Shown one piece after another: positions 24,201 to 30,268 of a stretch of DNA of 64,000 nucleotides (positions within the stretch are counted from its first letter, which is position 1; the number at the start of each line of letters is the position of its first letter). The position numbers and the translations under genes are program-made. The notes under the pieces are model-generated. The model saw nothing but the letters and a program-made list of their open reading frames with translations, searched no databases and had not been told where the DNA came from. The stretch lies in NCBI RefSeq assembly GCF_918797505.1, contig NC_092802.1, positions 11,737,480 to 11,801,479 on the forward strand, read 5' to 3'. This DNA comes from Bemisia tabaci. Taxonomy: Eukaryota > Arthropoda > Insecta > Hemiptera > Aleyrodidae.

Positions 24201-27200
24201 ACTCTGAACTTGGATGAATGTTGAACTTCGAAGTGAGATCAGATAGCGTTGTGTATGTATACCTACATCAGACTTATTCACACTTTGATCAATATAGTTT
24301 CAGTTTAAACTGATTGACATTAGAGTGACTCACAGTCATTGGCGGATCCAGCAATTTGGCAACACCGGATTTCCTCCATTTAAAACCTATGGAAATGTAT
24401 CGATTCTTGGAAGGGCCATTGCTCCGCCGAGAATCGATTATTTAGCATGAATTTAAATGGAGGAAATCCAGTGTTGCCAAATTGCTGGATCCGCCTCCGC
24501 TCACAGTTCTTCAGCTTTTTCATAATTACATATTTACTCTAAAGTATTTTATCTTCAAAAACGAAGTGCGGTGAATGGACTCCTGGACAAGGTGCGCATT
24601 TAAGCATTATGATACATATTTCCTCTTCAAAATTCCACGTAGAACACAATGTTTACAGCAAAAATTACTAGATGTAACTCTTAACATGGATATTAAATTT
24701 TTGGATACATGAATTCAAATTTTTCGCTCATAAAAAAACCGTAATCTACTTTCAGTCAAACTGTAGGTACACTCAAACGTCACCGTAACAGTCTTTGCAG
24801 GATGAGGATTAGGCAACCTAAAAAACGGCACTTCGGCTCAGTGTCAGCTATTGCGAGTTGTTTATACTTCGGAAAACGCAGGGCGGAGAAGGAACACTGA
24901 TAATTGCAACCCGCCTAAACCATTTTGGTGCGCAATTTGATTAAGGTGATTCGATGGACGCCATATTTTGTGTCAGGACGGCATGCGATATATCGCATCA
25001 ATTGGTTCCATTTTTTCAGCTGTTCGTCATTTTTCCTAATTTGAGATCGCAAATATCTGTTGTCAGGAGACTAAAGCACTCATTTACCAATTTTAACAAA
25101 GAAATTCAACGTAACAAAGGCGTGGTTTTCTTAGAGGAAAAATATCGCATACGATACTGATATCGAAACTGCACTCGAATGCGAAAAATATCGCATACGA
25201 TACTGATATCGAAACTGCACTCGAATGCGATATTTTCTCTCTTAAAAAACCACGCCTTTATTACGTTGAATTTCTTTGTTAAAATTGGTATGTGAGTGCT
25301 TTAGTCTCCTGACAACAGAATTGCGATCTCAAATTTGGAGAAAAATTACGAGTAGGTAGCTGAAAAAATGGAACCAATTGATGCGATATATCCACGCCGT
25401 TCTGACACAAAATATGGCGTCCATCGAATCACCTTAAATTAGATCCCGGTTTTTCACGTGAGCGGGAATTTCAAATTTTTTGTAACCAATACTGAATAAA
25501 TCCCTTAATATCCTAATAAGGAGTTGATTTCAGTAATTTAACTGTACAAATCGTGCTTTACATGAAATTTTGAAATGATACATGTATCAGAATGCTTGAA
25601 CTCGTACCTTGTAAAGAGGTCCATTACATCAGTCAGGGTCTAGCTTACTTGAATTTGCCGATGTACGAATCTGCCAAGATAGCGCCGAAGATCGGGAAGA
25701 AGTAGCATAAAAAGAGGAGGGTGTGGAAAATGAGCCTTGCCTCATCTTCTGTGTAGTGTAAAGCATTTCGAAGGTACAGTACCAAAATAGCTGTAAAAAA
25801 AAGAGATAACTCAATTAGTCATAAATGTCAAGTATAGATGGTAACCAACACTTACAGATACGAAAAGGGGGAAAATATTGTTATTGCTTCAAACTTTACA
25901 GAAAAATGAATCGAAAACTACAGTCTCTGCTGCAACTAACTTTGCGTTTGGAGTGTTGTGATATATGATATCAAACTAGGGTCAAATATAAGCATTGAAA
26001 GATTACTCGTTTCCGCTCTTTGAAAATGTGATTAAATGAAAATGATATGTCATTATTCACTTTGAGAGTAATTAGTTTTCTTACTTCAGTTTTATAAAAT
26101 ATAGTTAAAATTACTACTATACATCATTATTCCGTTGAGCTAAAAACTCAATTTGTGGTCCTCACTTACGCAACGAAAATTATAGCGTCTTTATGAGAGT
26201 TTTTGATAACTTACCTCCTAAAGCATAGGCTGAATACCTTTCACAAAATTCATTCCCGATGATGAAGAATACTGATTTTGGATAGCTGAGCTGCTTCTGC
26301 CAAAATGCAAACAAAAGAGGATTTGGTAAATAATTTAAATGAAAATATAACGATGGCTTGCATCCCAAATGGTATATCTCAGTATACATGATGACACTTC
26401 ATAACGAAGCAATTTTTGATGGAAGTAACACATTTAAGATGATTTGAAGTATTGTAATACACTTATTTGTATTAAATCTGTATCTTCATTTTTATACATC
26501 TCTGTATGGTGTCCATCCTTTCCTGGCAATGCTTTAGTTTTAATTTGTTTTCCTCTTCTTAAAGACATCCATAGGGTAGATTAATTGTCCTTAGATATCA
26601 TAGGAATAGGAGCATTCATGCTCCAGGCTTTCCAAATTTTCACGGATTAAGGTCAAGCAGAATCTGTCTCTGCGGTCCGTTCCGTGAAAATTTATCGCCG
26701 CTAACGGGATTCGATCCCGGGACCTATTCTACCGTGCTAAGGAAAAACGCCGTATGAACCTCCGTCAGTTGCCAAATTTCCTTTTATTAAATTCGAATTT
26801 TTAGGAAAATTCATGAATATCTTCCGTTCAATTTTTCAGGGAATTTTCTCCGTAATTAGATCTAAGTTATCTGAAAATTTCAAAAGAAAATATTCACGAC
26901 TGTGCTCAAAAATTGTCATTTATTTTAGGGAAGTTTGGCAACTCTCGAATGTTCATACGGCGTTTTTCCATAGCACGGCAGTATTGACCTAGGGTCAGAC
27001 GCGCTAACAACTAGGCCAAATTGTCTTCTTATTTACGTTCACTGACACATATGGACTGCATTTTGCAATTTGGAACTATAATTCTGGCCCGGTTTAAAAA
27101 CAACGTTTGTTCCATTAGTTTTCCTATGCACATAAGCGTTTTTTCAGATGAGCCAGAATTTATAGCTCCAAATTGCAAAATGCAGTCCATATTAGGTTCA

Positions 27201-30200
27201 TTGTAGGCTCATTGCGGCGTTGCCAGTTTTACGTTCGGTGTACTTTATCCAACGAGGCTCGCATAATGTACATAGTTTCGTTCATAGTTCATATCCTCTG
27301 CGATTTTTTGCTCAGTTTACTCAATGTATCGTACATATTTATGCTAAAAGGAACTATGTTCCACACAAAACCCTATGCACATAGTTCCTTTTAGCATACA
27401 CTGAAAAAAAATTCTCGGCGTTTTTACCAAGGTCCGTTGGTACCTTACCATCTCACTTTTTTACCAATTATTGGTAATTTTACCAAGACAGATTGGTAGG
27501 CTTACCTAAAAACCGCCATTTTTACTGTTTGTTTTTCAGGTAAGAATACCACTTTTATTGGTAATCAATTCCCGGTTACTTTGCCATTTTATCTCGGTAA
27601 TTCTACCACAGTCGATAGAAAATATTGGCGTTTTTACCAAGGTCCAGTAAAATTGCCGAGAAAGTGCAATAATTTTACCGAGATTTCTCGGTCAAATTAC
27701 CAATTCCATAAATGGTAATTTTACCAAGAAAAAATTGGGACCAAACAGAACCCTGAATTCTCGGTAATTTTACCCTTTTCTTAGTAAATACACCAAGATT
27801 TTTTTTTCAGTGTATATCCTCTGCGATTTTTTGCTCAGTTTACTGAATGTATCGTACATATTTATGCTAAAAGGAACTATGTTGCACGCAAACGCTATGC
27901 ACATAGTTCCTTTTAGCATAAATGCGTTCTATCGGGTGGAGATGCTGAGCGGTAACGAGCAGACATTTTTGGATACGCATCGCGCGAGGAACCAGGCGGT
28001 GAGGGGCACTCAAATTTAAAACACTTGAATCAGTTGTTTTCATAAGGGACCAGGTTCATTCCCTCGATGAGCCTTGTTTAGCATGTTCTTTTATGGAAGC
28101 TAAGGCTCATGCAACGATAGACTTGTTCCCTTTTAAAAACGACTGATTCACTCGGAAAATTCCGACTAAGTTTGAGTGGCGAGCGCACGTGTGAACTGAG
28201 TGATGCATTGATTTATTTCTCCACATCCAAAACACCGACTCAAAAGTTGTGTTCGGTGTGATTTTAATTCTCGTTTTCCTGCTCGAAATGCGACTTACCT
28301 CAATGACTACACGGAAAAAAATTAAATGTTGATTTAGCATTTATACTGTTAAAAATATGTCCGACAAGTTTCAAATGCTGATTTTACAATACAAAAATGA
28401 TAACATAACATTGTAATTTGTACGTTTTGCAGTGGGCGTAGTTACGTTAGCATTTGTTTAACAAATGCTAACGTAACTACGCCCACTGCAAAACGTAACA
28501 AATGCTAACGTAACTACGCCCACTGCAAAACGTACAAATTAAAATGTTATGTTAGCATTTTTGTATTGTAAAATCAGCATTTGAAACTTGTCGGACATAT
28601 TTTTAACAGTATAAATGCTAAATCAACATTTAATTTCTTTCCGTGTGCAAATTCATTTTGCTACTGAACTTTGGGACGCTTAAAAATAAGGTGTTTTACA
28701 GAGGCCATAATTTCCTTTTAACAAACGAAGGTTTTACCTCGGAAACATTAATAAAACAATGTCCTCCTTGAGCCAAGAGGTGACGCCTAAAATCGCGACA
28801 AAAAAATACGGCTCTCATTGTATTCATATGCAAAATGGAAGCGGTGCAAGCATTTACTATTTTTTTTATTTTAAAACAAATTTGTCCCTCAAATATTTTT
28901 TTGACTTACGGGTGGTTGAATGTAATTGGATCAGCTTCCAGTGGGATTATCTGATGATTAGGTAACGATAATGGGACAAAATAAAAAAAAAGATCAGAAT
29001 CTTGTTAAAAAATGAAAAACAAAAAGAGCGTCTAAGAGAAGATGCGAGAATTTTGGCAATATTTTATACCAGAAGTTTAAAATGTAGGAAACGGTTTAAC
29101 ATTAAAGATTTCAAAGATTAAAAACTCCTTTTTATTAGGAAACGGCATGACAGGTAACAAAGCTCTTATTCCATTTGATAATTGACAACGTTTGTCCAAA
29201 AATAAGGTAAGGGCAAGGAGTACCCCTAAAAGAAGCTGTCTCTAAGATGAAACCACATATCGACGGTGAAACTACCAAACCACGTATCTCGGTTTGCGAC
29301 GTCGCAGACTTCCTGTCATACTTTATTTTTTAAATGAAAAACTACTTAACATCCAGTCTTGAAAAATTCTGTGATTTTTCCTCTTTGTGCGGAGAAAATT
29401 CCGTGAAAATTTCAAGGAATGATATTGATTTGGTCTACCTCAAAAAAAATATAATGTGAGCTTAGATTTTTAAACACCGCAAACGAGATACGTGGTTTGG
29501 TAGTTTCACCGTCGATATGTCCATATGAATGCTCATATTTATATTGACGAAAAAGATGGTTCTCTTCTTAAAACTTTTAACTCAACAAAAGCACGTAATC
29601 AAAAAAAAAAAATCCTTTTGAAAAATTAAATATTCCTTTCCCCCTCTTACTTTCTTCAAGTCTCGATGGAGTACAAATCTAGCGCCGCAACCTGACATAC
29701 CTGCAGTTGGACCACATTTTTAAAAAAGGGAGTAGTAATTTCTGCTCATTTTACAAATTACTGCGCGTGTTCCATGAAATTCCATAAAAAGATATGTGAT
29801 GACTGTAGGTACATTAGCCAAAAACAGCAAAATACAATCCCTTATGAAAGCAAAAATATAGTCCAGTGGAAGGGATCAAAGCTGAATCCTGCTACTCGAG
29901 AATTCACATAGGTACGACTTTCAGCCTAATGATTTCATGGACTTTAGAGGAACATGCCTAGGGCAGTTTGCAAGAAAAATCTTGGCACAAAAATTTAGAA
30001 GACTAATTGAAAGCTACATACTAATTCCTCATACTTTTTGCCTCCAGTGCGCGCTTAACAATGATGTTAAAAAGTCACAAACAAATATATAAATGGCTAT
30101 GTTCTGTTGTACATAGTATTATTTGACCTAATAATCTCTTCAAATTTTAAAAATTACCTCCGGAAAAGTTTGCAATATCAATTTCAAGACATAAAATAAG

Positions 30201-30268
30201 TATATCCATCAAAAGATAATTAATAATACCTCAGACTTTGTCTCCACTTGCGCATACTTGGCATTCAT
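1546..30268 (-). CDS. Peptide transporter gene A (POT/SLC15 family), 15 coding exons, frameshift in last exon
   Basis: This gene should encode a 12-helix plasma membrane symporter that imports di- and tripeptides with protons (SLC15/PTR2 family, Drosophila yin-like). That function is inferred from the family. Fifteen exons join with consistent phases from MNAKYAQVETKSE (30268) to a C-terminal tail ending at 1546. Visible landmarks are NEFCERY in helix 1, the His in IFHTLLFLCYF of helix 2, the PTR signature GAILADSYIGKF, FSIFYFTNNVGGL in helix 5, ALADQQGSSWIFQASQMDG in helix 7 and MAEIFF in helix 10. Exons 9-12 encode the large extracellular loop with N-glycosylation sites, as in animal PEPT proteins. 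Oddities are that the usual YYGMR reads AYALG here, so the conserved Arg is Gly, and that one base is missing near 1909-1911. Translation would stop after 671 codons; without the shift the frame is about 792 codons. It may be a young pseudogene, a truncated protein or an assembly error. Confidence 0.88.
2184..2411. repeat. Foldback MITE, CACTGGAAAA-type ends, TA target duplication
   Basis: The ends CACTGGAAAAAA and TTTTTTCCAGTG are inverted repeats flanked by TA on both sides. The arms contain ATTGGATCTAGAGTCCAGAC and its complement, so the whole unit folds on itself. A near-identical copy sits at 45537-45762, and relatives are at 4397, 19263 and 27399. It lies in intron 14 of gene A. It has no coding capacity. 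Confidence 0.85.
3220..3333 (-). CDS. Gene A exon 14: start of helix 11 region
   Basis: The acceptor cttgaaag and donor gtaatt bound 38 codons beginning APESMKSLMTSVL, which matches APERMKSIM in gene B and APVRMRSIM in gene C. It is two codons longer than in B and C at the 3' end. The sequence is otherwise diverged, but phase 0 on both sides fits the neighbours. Confidence 0.8.
4029..4157 (-). CDS. Gene A exon 13: helix 10 with conserved Glu
   Basis: The exon has 43 codons with phase 0 at both ends, reading VGNLHIITPPATLHMLW and then MAEIFFVVTYLSFTFTE. The Glu of MAEIFF corresponds to the conserved helix 10 acidic residue of PEPT proteins. The donor is gtaag and the acceptor is atag. Confidence 0.9.
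4397..4607. repeat. Foldback MITE, CACTGGTAAAA-type ends
   Basis: The ends CACTGGTAAAAAAAACC and GGTTTTTTTTTTACCAGTG are inverted, with complementary internal blocks such as TTTCTTGTCGCCGGATTTAA. It is related in end sequence to the 2184 element but has a different interior. It sits in intron 12 of gene A, just upstream of exon 13. Confidence 0.8.
5148..5247 (-). CDS. Gene A exon 12: end of extracellular loop
   Basis: The exon is 100 nt with acceptor ttttcag and donor gtaagt. It encodes YVAILNNEIVMTDLLMES and then GGVYTLVLQKIG. Gene B has the same length and phase (GGVYTFVLQ). This is the membrane-proximal end of the large loop before helix 10. Confidence 0.9.
5716..5832. repeat. Palindrome with TTAA-rich core
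   Basis: Perfect arms CACTTGCACGTCAAATTAAT and its complement surround a run of AATTAATT repeats. The whole unit forms one hairpin of about 117 bp. It lies in intron 11 of gene A and shows no coding. Confidence 0.85.
6361..6477 (-). CDS. Gene A exon 11: extracellular loop
   Basis: The exon is 117 nt with donor gtaaat and acceptor ttttcag. It encodes VISNLNGSLTLINQYDS and then HVPVPEEIYSG and contains an NGS glycosylation site. Its length and phase are identical to gene B exon 11. Confidence 0.88.
7562..7665 (-). CDS. Gene A exon 10: extracellular loop
   Basis: The exon is 104 nt with acceptor ttttttcag and donor gtgagt. It encodes STSYAITLLNDQLTLLRV and then DDVSKALSNAPRV. The gtgagt donor was chosen over the gtaagg five bases upstream because it restores the phase used by gene B. 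Confidence 0.85.
7736..8624. mobile_element. Non-autonomous hAT-like element with 8 bp target duplication
   Basis: The left end CAGGGCCGTATTTACC and right end TTAATCCGGCCCTG are the CAGGGCCG-type termini common in hAT elements. They are flanked by GATAAAAG and GATAAAAA, an 8 bp duplication with one mismatch. The interior carries three imperfect copies of a 70-77 bp unit containing GCAATGCGTGAAGTATTC (8052-8250). No transposase is encoded. A related truncated copy is at 22995. Confidence 0.85.
8905..9440. repeat. GGCGGATCC inverted-repeat element, enlarged copy
   Basis: It begins GGCGGATCCAGCAAT and ends ATTTGCTGGATCCGCC like the copies at 15443 and 24341, but is about 380 bp longer. The family's TTTGGCAACACC block appears only at 9283, so something probably inserted after 8920. 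It includes a run of C near 9309. Confidence 0.75.
9449..9534. repeat. Partial ATCGATTATT foldback element
   Basis: It shares TGCTTTGCGATTTATCG and AATAATCGATTATTA with the elements at 9716-9863 and 31605-31760. It looks like a half copy. Confidence 0.6.
9716..9863. repeat. ATCGATTATT foldback element abutting exon 9 donor of gene A
   Basis: This inverted-repeat unit contains AATAATCGATTATTAAGG and GATATATCGCAAAGCACGCC. It begins about 12 bases inside the intron after exon 9 of gene A. Relatives are at 9449 and 31605. It keeps the frame open past the exon, which makes the exon look longer than it is. Confidence 0.65.
9876..10142 (-). CDS. Gene A exon 9: large extracellular loop
   Basis: The exon has 89 codons in phase 0. 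The acceptor is gtttcag and the donor is CAG followed by gttaga. It encodes PSYAVLPVPGSGQLRIFNGL and then WTEEIAVYEAQ, with glycosylation sites NGT and SNVT. Gene B exon 9 is a clear paralog (GLGQLRIFNGLPCQVDL). Confidence 0.92.
10164..10423. repeat. GCGGGCCGATTATTG foldback MITE, copy 1
   Basis: The ends GCGGGCCGATTATTGAAATT and AATAATCAGCCCGC are inverted, and the interior has CTATAGACAAAGAAGACATA and complements. At least five copies occur (10164, 16123, 20176, 49441, 50183). It starts 22 bases upstream of exon 9 of gene A. Confidence 0.85.
10497..10743. repeat. CTGCCGTGCTAAGG foldback MITE, copy 1, TSD TATG
   Basis: The terminal repeats CTGCCGTACTAAGGAAAAAC and GTTCTTCCTTAGCACGGCAG are flanked by TATG on both sides. 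Other copies are at 26729, 53395, 56720 and 62658. The element is about 250 bp with no coding. Confidence 0.88.
10912..11100. repeat. Tandem GCCGGCT/GGCTGGGCTA repeat
   Basis: It holds irregular tandem units such as TAGCCGGCTA, GGCTGGCTGTAG, GGCTGGGCTATACG and GGCCGGGCTAAAG. A second block with the same TTTATCGCCTGGCTGTTGCT sequence is at 11610-11725. The function is unknown. Confidence 0.65.
11316..11391. repeat. Hairpin GGCGCCTAC...GTAGGCGCC
   Basis: Nearly perfect arms GGCGCCTACAAACCTAACAG and its complement surround TTGCGCAACG. The arm includes GATACTTCACGC, which echoes the GCGTGAAGTATTC minisatellite inside the hAT-like elements. Confidence 0.75.
11610..11725. repeat. Second GCCGGCT tandem block
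   Basis: It shares ACTTTATCGCCTGGCTGTTG and AAAGGCTATGAGAAATTGT with 11030-11098, followed by further ACCGGCTATAAAAGC and AGCCGGCTGTAGG units. Confidence 0.6.
12089..12249. repeat. Long poly(T) followed by long poly(A)
   Basis: About 29 T near 12089-12115 and about 41 A near 12210-12249 could pair into a hairpin. These homopolymer tracts are prone to length error. They flank the upstream side of the Helitron remnant. Confidence 0.8.
12439..12890 (+). pseudogene. Degraded Helitron Rep/helicase N-terminal fragment
   Basis: The first open piece (12439-12774) contains CHHCDARHFQGEMSNGHFNN followed by CCQNG, which is the Cys/His motif found near the start of Helitron proteins. The next piece, one frame over (about 12754-12890), reads FIKRIRNYNSAVAFASF and then GPYCFKVQGSIYR, the continuation expected in that family. 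A frameshift near 12745-12770 and the stop at 12888 break it. The Rep nuclease and helicase domains are absent. Only the family-level identification is certain. Confidence 0.8.
12979..13254 (+). other. Lys/Glu-rich low-complexity open frame in Helitron remnant
   Basis: The 91-codon frame is almost entirely Lys, Glu, Gln and Gly from a purine-rich repeat. It is probably a by-product of simple sequence within the decayed Helitron. I do not recognise a domain. Confidence 0.35.
14747..14995 (-). CDS. Gene A exon 8: helices 7-9
   Basis: The exon has 83 codons in phase 0 with acceptor ttttcag and donor gtaata. It encodes GSSWIFQASQMDGVVFNW and then LNPLLCLIFIPLYETMLYP, with KRPLQYITIGAALCG. It is one of the best-conserved exons. 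NPLLCLIFIPLYE matches the family pattern NPLLVLIFIPxFE. Confidence 0.95.
15443..15594. repeat. GGCGGATCC inverted-repeat element
   Basis: It has inverted ends around GGCAGATCCAACAATTTGGC and GCCAATTTGCTGGATCCGCC. Other copies are at 8905 and 24341. It lies in intron 7 of gene A. Confidence 0.8.
15731..15907 (-). CDS. Gene A exon 7: cytoplasmic loop and helix 7 start
   Basis: The exon has 59 codons in phase 0. It encodes CALRKKLSAKDDDGK, SHWLEYAEGEF and MALADQQ. HWLEYA and the DQQ joined to GS of exon 8 are PEPT hallmarks. FWALFDQQ of vertebrate PEPT1 reads YMALADQQ here. The donor is gtaggt. Confidence 0.92.
16123..16415. repeat. GCGGGCCGATTATTG foldback MITE, copy 2
   Basis: It carries GAGCCGATTATTGAAATTGA at the left and a degraded ACAATAATCTGCCCC at the right. 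The interior matches copy 1. Confidence 0.75.
16785..16867 (-). CDS. Gene A exon 6: short cytoplasmic segment
   Basis: The exon is 83 nt and encodes VLFICGKPWYKVRKPEG and NILADSLKCIF. The GxxxYxxxxPxGN pattern is characteristic after helix 6 of PEPT proteins. The donor is gtgag and the acceptor is ttttcag. Confidence 0.92.
17040..17720. repeat. Cluster of partial tandem repeats (GAGAGACGTATTCGGG family)
   Basis: Two to three diverged units share AATCAGACGTCAAAT, GAGAGACGTATTCGGG, ACACGGACATCCAT and GAATAGTTGTATCTCTGCGC. The same unit recurs at 38328-38530 and partly at 38950-39080. There is no convincing coding. Confidence 0.7.
17861..18135 (-). CDS. Gene A exon 5: helices 4-6, PTR2 second signature
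   Basis: The exon is 275 nt. It encodes VICLTGLFLLAVGVGGIKPC, FGGDQFVMPQQAQEL and FFSIFYFTNNVGGL. GxKPCxxxFGGDQF and FSIFYxxxNxGGL are diagnostic PTR2 motifs, and the signature Asn is retained. The donor is gtaaca and the acceptor is tttgcag. Confidence 0.95.
18237..18362. repeat. TTGGACGTATTTCTG hairpin MITE
   Basis: Near-perfect arms TTGGACGTATTTCTGCCAAA and complement include AACGGAACTATG/CATAGTTCCG. A second copy is at 38827-38950. It abuts the next element at 18361. Confidence 0.85.
18361..18914. repeat. AATGGACCACTAGACAAGG inverted-repeat element
   Basis: Arms of about 130 bp starting AATGGACCACTAGACAAGG are mirrored by CCTTGTCTAGTGGTCCATT. Another copy at 24574-25625 carries a nested insertion. 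No protein is recognisable. Confidence 0.8.
19263..19474. repeat. Foldback MITE, CACTGGAAAA ends, TA target duplication
   Basis: CACTGGAAAAAAAAG and CTTTTTTTTCAGTG are flanked by TA. The interior is AAATTTGCCGCCAA with complement TTGGCGGCAAATT. It lies in intron 4 of gene A. Confidence 0.8.
19636..19719 (-). CDS. Gene A exon 4: helix 3
   Basis: The exon is 84 nt and encodes TLLYMSAVHGVGNITIALAA and then TEWLFNP, directly continuing the PTR signature started in exon 3 (GKFK then TLLYMS). Its length and phase are identical to gene B. Confidence 0.9.
19801..20060. repeat. ACATRTCGAYGGTGAAA foldback MITE, copy 1
   Basis: The left arm GTCGATGGTGAAATCACCAA and CACGTATTTCGGTTTGCG are mirrored by CGCAAACGAGATACGTGG near 20020. 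Copies are at 29255 and 38536, with a degraded relative near 53988. Confidence 0.8.
20176..20448. repeat. GCGGGCCGATTATTG foldback MITE, copy 3
   Basis: It has ends GCGGGGCGATTATTGCAATT and CAATTATCGGCCCGC and the same interior as the copy at 10164. Confidence 0.85.
20449..21961. other. Intron 3 stretch of gene A, no gene recognised
   Basis: Short open frames here lack motifs. A small inverted repeat (GATGTATCAAACGAGG and complement, about 21617-21672) is the only structure I see. Confidence 0.45.
21962..22303. repeat. Inverted repeat GTCGTCAGCTAAGTTGACGG
   Basis: Arms of about 50 bp contain GTTGACGGTTGT and CTTTCGGTTTGCA, mirrored near 22254-22303. The unit is about 340 bp. A single copy was seen in the window. 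Confidence 0.75.
22995..23621. mobile_element. Second, truncated hAT-like element
   Basis: It begins CAGGGCCGGATTTACCTACT and follows the 7736 element closely, including the GCGTGAAGTATTC minisatellite (23320-23530). The right part and the right terminal repeat are missing. Confidence 0.75.
24341..24495. repeat. GGCGGATCC inverted-repeat element, compact copy
   Basis: GGCGGATCCAGCAATTTGGC and its mirror TTGCTGGATCCGCC enclose GAATCGATTATT. At 155 bp this is the cleanest member of the family. Confidence 0.85.
24574..25625. repeat. AATGGAC...GTCCATT element interrupted by nested insertion
   Basis: The ends match the 18361-18914 element (CCTGGACAAGGTGCGCATTT, and CTCGTACCTTGTAAAG near the right). 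A 500 bp TTAA-flanked foldback element is inserted in the middle. Confidence 0.8.
24941..25436. repeat. TTAA-flanked long inverted repeat (piggyBac-like MITE candidate)
   Basis: Nearly perfect arms of about 200 bp begin GGTGATTCGATGGACGCCAT and are flanked by TTAA on both sides. The centre holds a 46 bp unit (AAAATATCGCATACGATACT...) duplicated in tandem. TTAA duplication suggests piggyBac-type insertion. No transposase is present. Confidence 0.8.
25649..25790 (-). CDS. Gene A exon 3: end of helix 1, helix 2, PTR signature
   Basis: The exon is 142 nt. It encodes AILVLYLRNALHYTEDEARL, then IFHTLLFLCYFFPIFGA and ILADSYIGKF. The His of IFHT aligns with the essential His57 of human PEPT1. The donor is gtaag and the acceptor is ttacag. 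Confidence 0.95.
26215..26296 (-). CDS. Gene A exon 2: helix 1 with ExxER motif
   Basis: The exon is 82 nt and encodes KQLSYPKSVFFIIGNEFC and then ERYSAYALG. ExxER is intact, but YYGMR of the family reads AYALG, so the conserved Arg becomes Gly. The acceptor is ttggcag and the donor is gtaag. It joins exon 1 in phase 0. Confidence 0.9.
26690..27030 (-). repeat. tRNA-derived SINE-like unit split by a MITE
   Basis: On the minus strand, GGCCTAGTTGTTAGCGCG resembles a tRNA A box and GGTCCCGGGATCGAATCCC a T-loop B box. Removing the MITE at 26729-26981 joins them at tRNA-like spacing. I see no intact acceptor stem, so a SINE or tRNA relic is likelier than a working tRNA. The tail continues leftward without a clear end. 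Confidence 0.55.
26729..26981. repeat. CTRCCGTGCTAAGG foldback MITE, copy 2, TSD TATT
   Basis: CTACCGTGCTAAGGAAAAAC and TTTTTCCATAGCACGGCAG are flanked by TATT on both sides. The length and interior match 10497-10743. Confidence 0.88.
27049..27192. repeat. Hairpin element ATATGGACTGCATTTTGC
   Basis: Arms ATGGACTGCATTTTGCAATT and complement enclose about 90 bp. An inverted second copy is at 54179-54317. Confidence 0.85.
27287..27920. repeat. About 105 bp direct repeat flanking a MITE
   Basis: 27294-27397 and 27815-27920 are near-identical (TATCCTCTGCGATTTTTTGC ... CATAGTTCCTTTTAGCATA). Each carries the GGAACTATG hairpin. The 27399-27812 MITE separates them. Confidence 0.8.
27399..27812. repeat. 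Foldback MITE CACTGAAAAAAAA, TA target duplication
   Basis: The ends CACTGAAAAAAAATTCTCGG and AAGATTTTTTTTTCAGTG are flanked by TA. The interior is rich in TTTTTACCAAGG and GGTAATTTTACC repeats. Confidence 0.8.
28309..28646. repeat. ACACGGAAA inverted repeat with duplicated centre
   Basis: ACACGGAAAAAAATTAAATG and its mirror enclose AGCATTTATACTGTTAAAAA and complement. The centre contains ACGTAACTACGCCCACTGCA twice, plus an inverted copy. A short relative with CACGGAAA ends is near 6990-7060. Confidence 0.8.
29255..29520. repeat. ACATATCGACGGTGAAA foldback MITE, copy 2
   Basis: Arms ACATATCGACGGTGAAACTA and CACGTATCTCGGTTTGCG are mirrored at the right end. Same family as 19801 and 38536. 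It lies in intron 1 of gene A. Confidence 0.85.
30230..30268 (-). CDS. Gene A exon 1: start codon exon
   Basis: Thirteen codons (MNAKYAQVETKSE) end at GAG before donor gtatta, in phase 0, as exon 2 requires. Gene B has a 13-codon first exon with the same phase, which supports the call. No upstream coding exon is needed to complete the family N-terminus. Confidence 0.75.

Noticed and set aside
28906..28946. Possible extra 5' exon of gene A (IIPLEADPITFNHP between an ag and gtaagt)
   Set aside because: It leaves two extra bases and breaks the frame into exon 2, whereas exon 1 joins exon 2 directly in phase 0, as in gene B.
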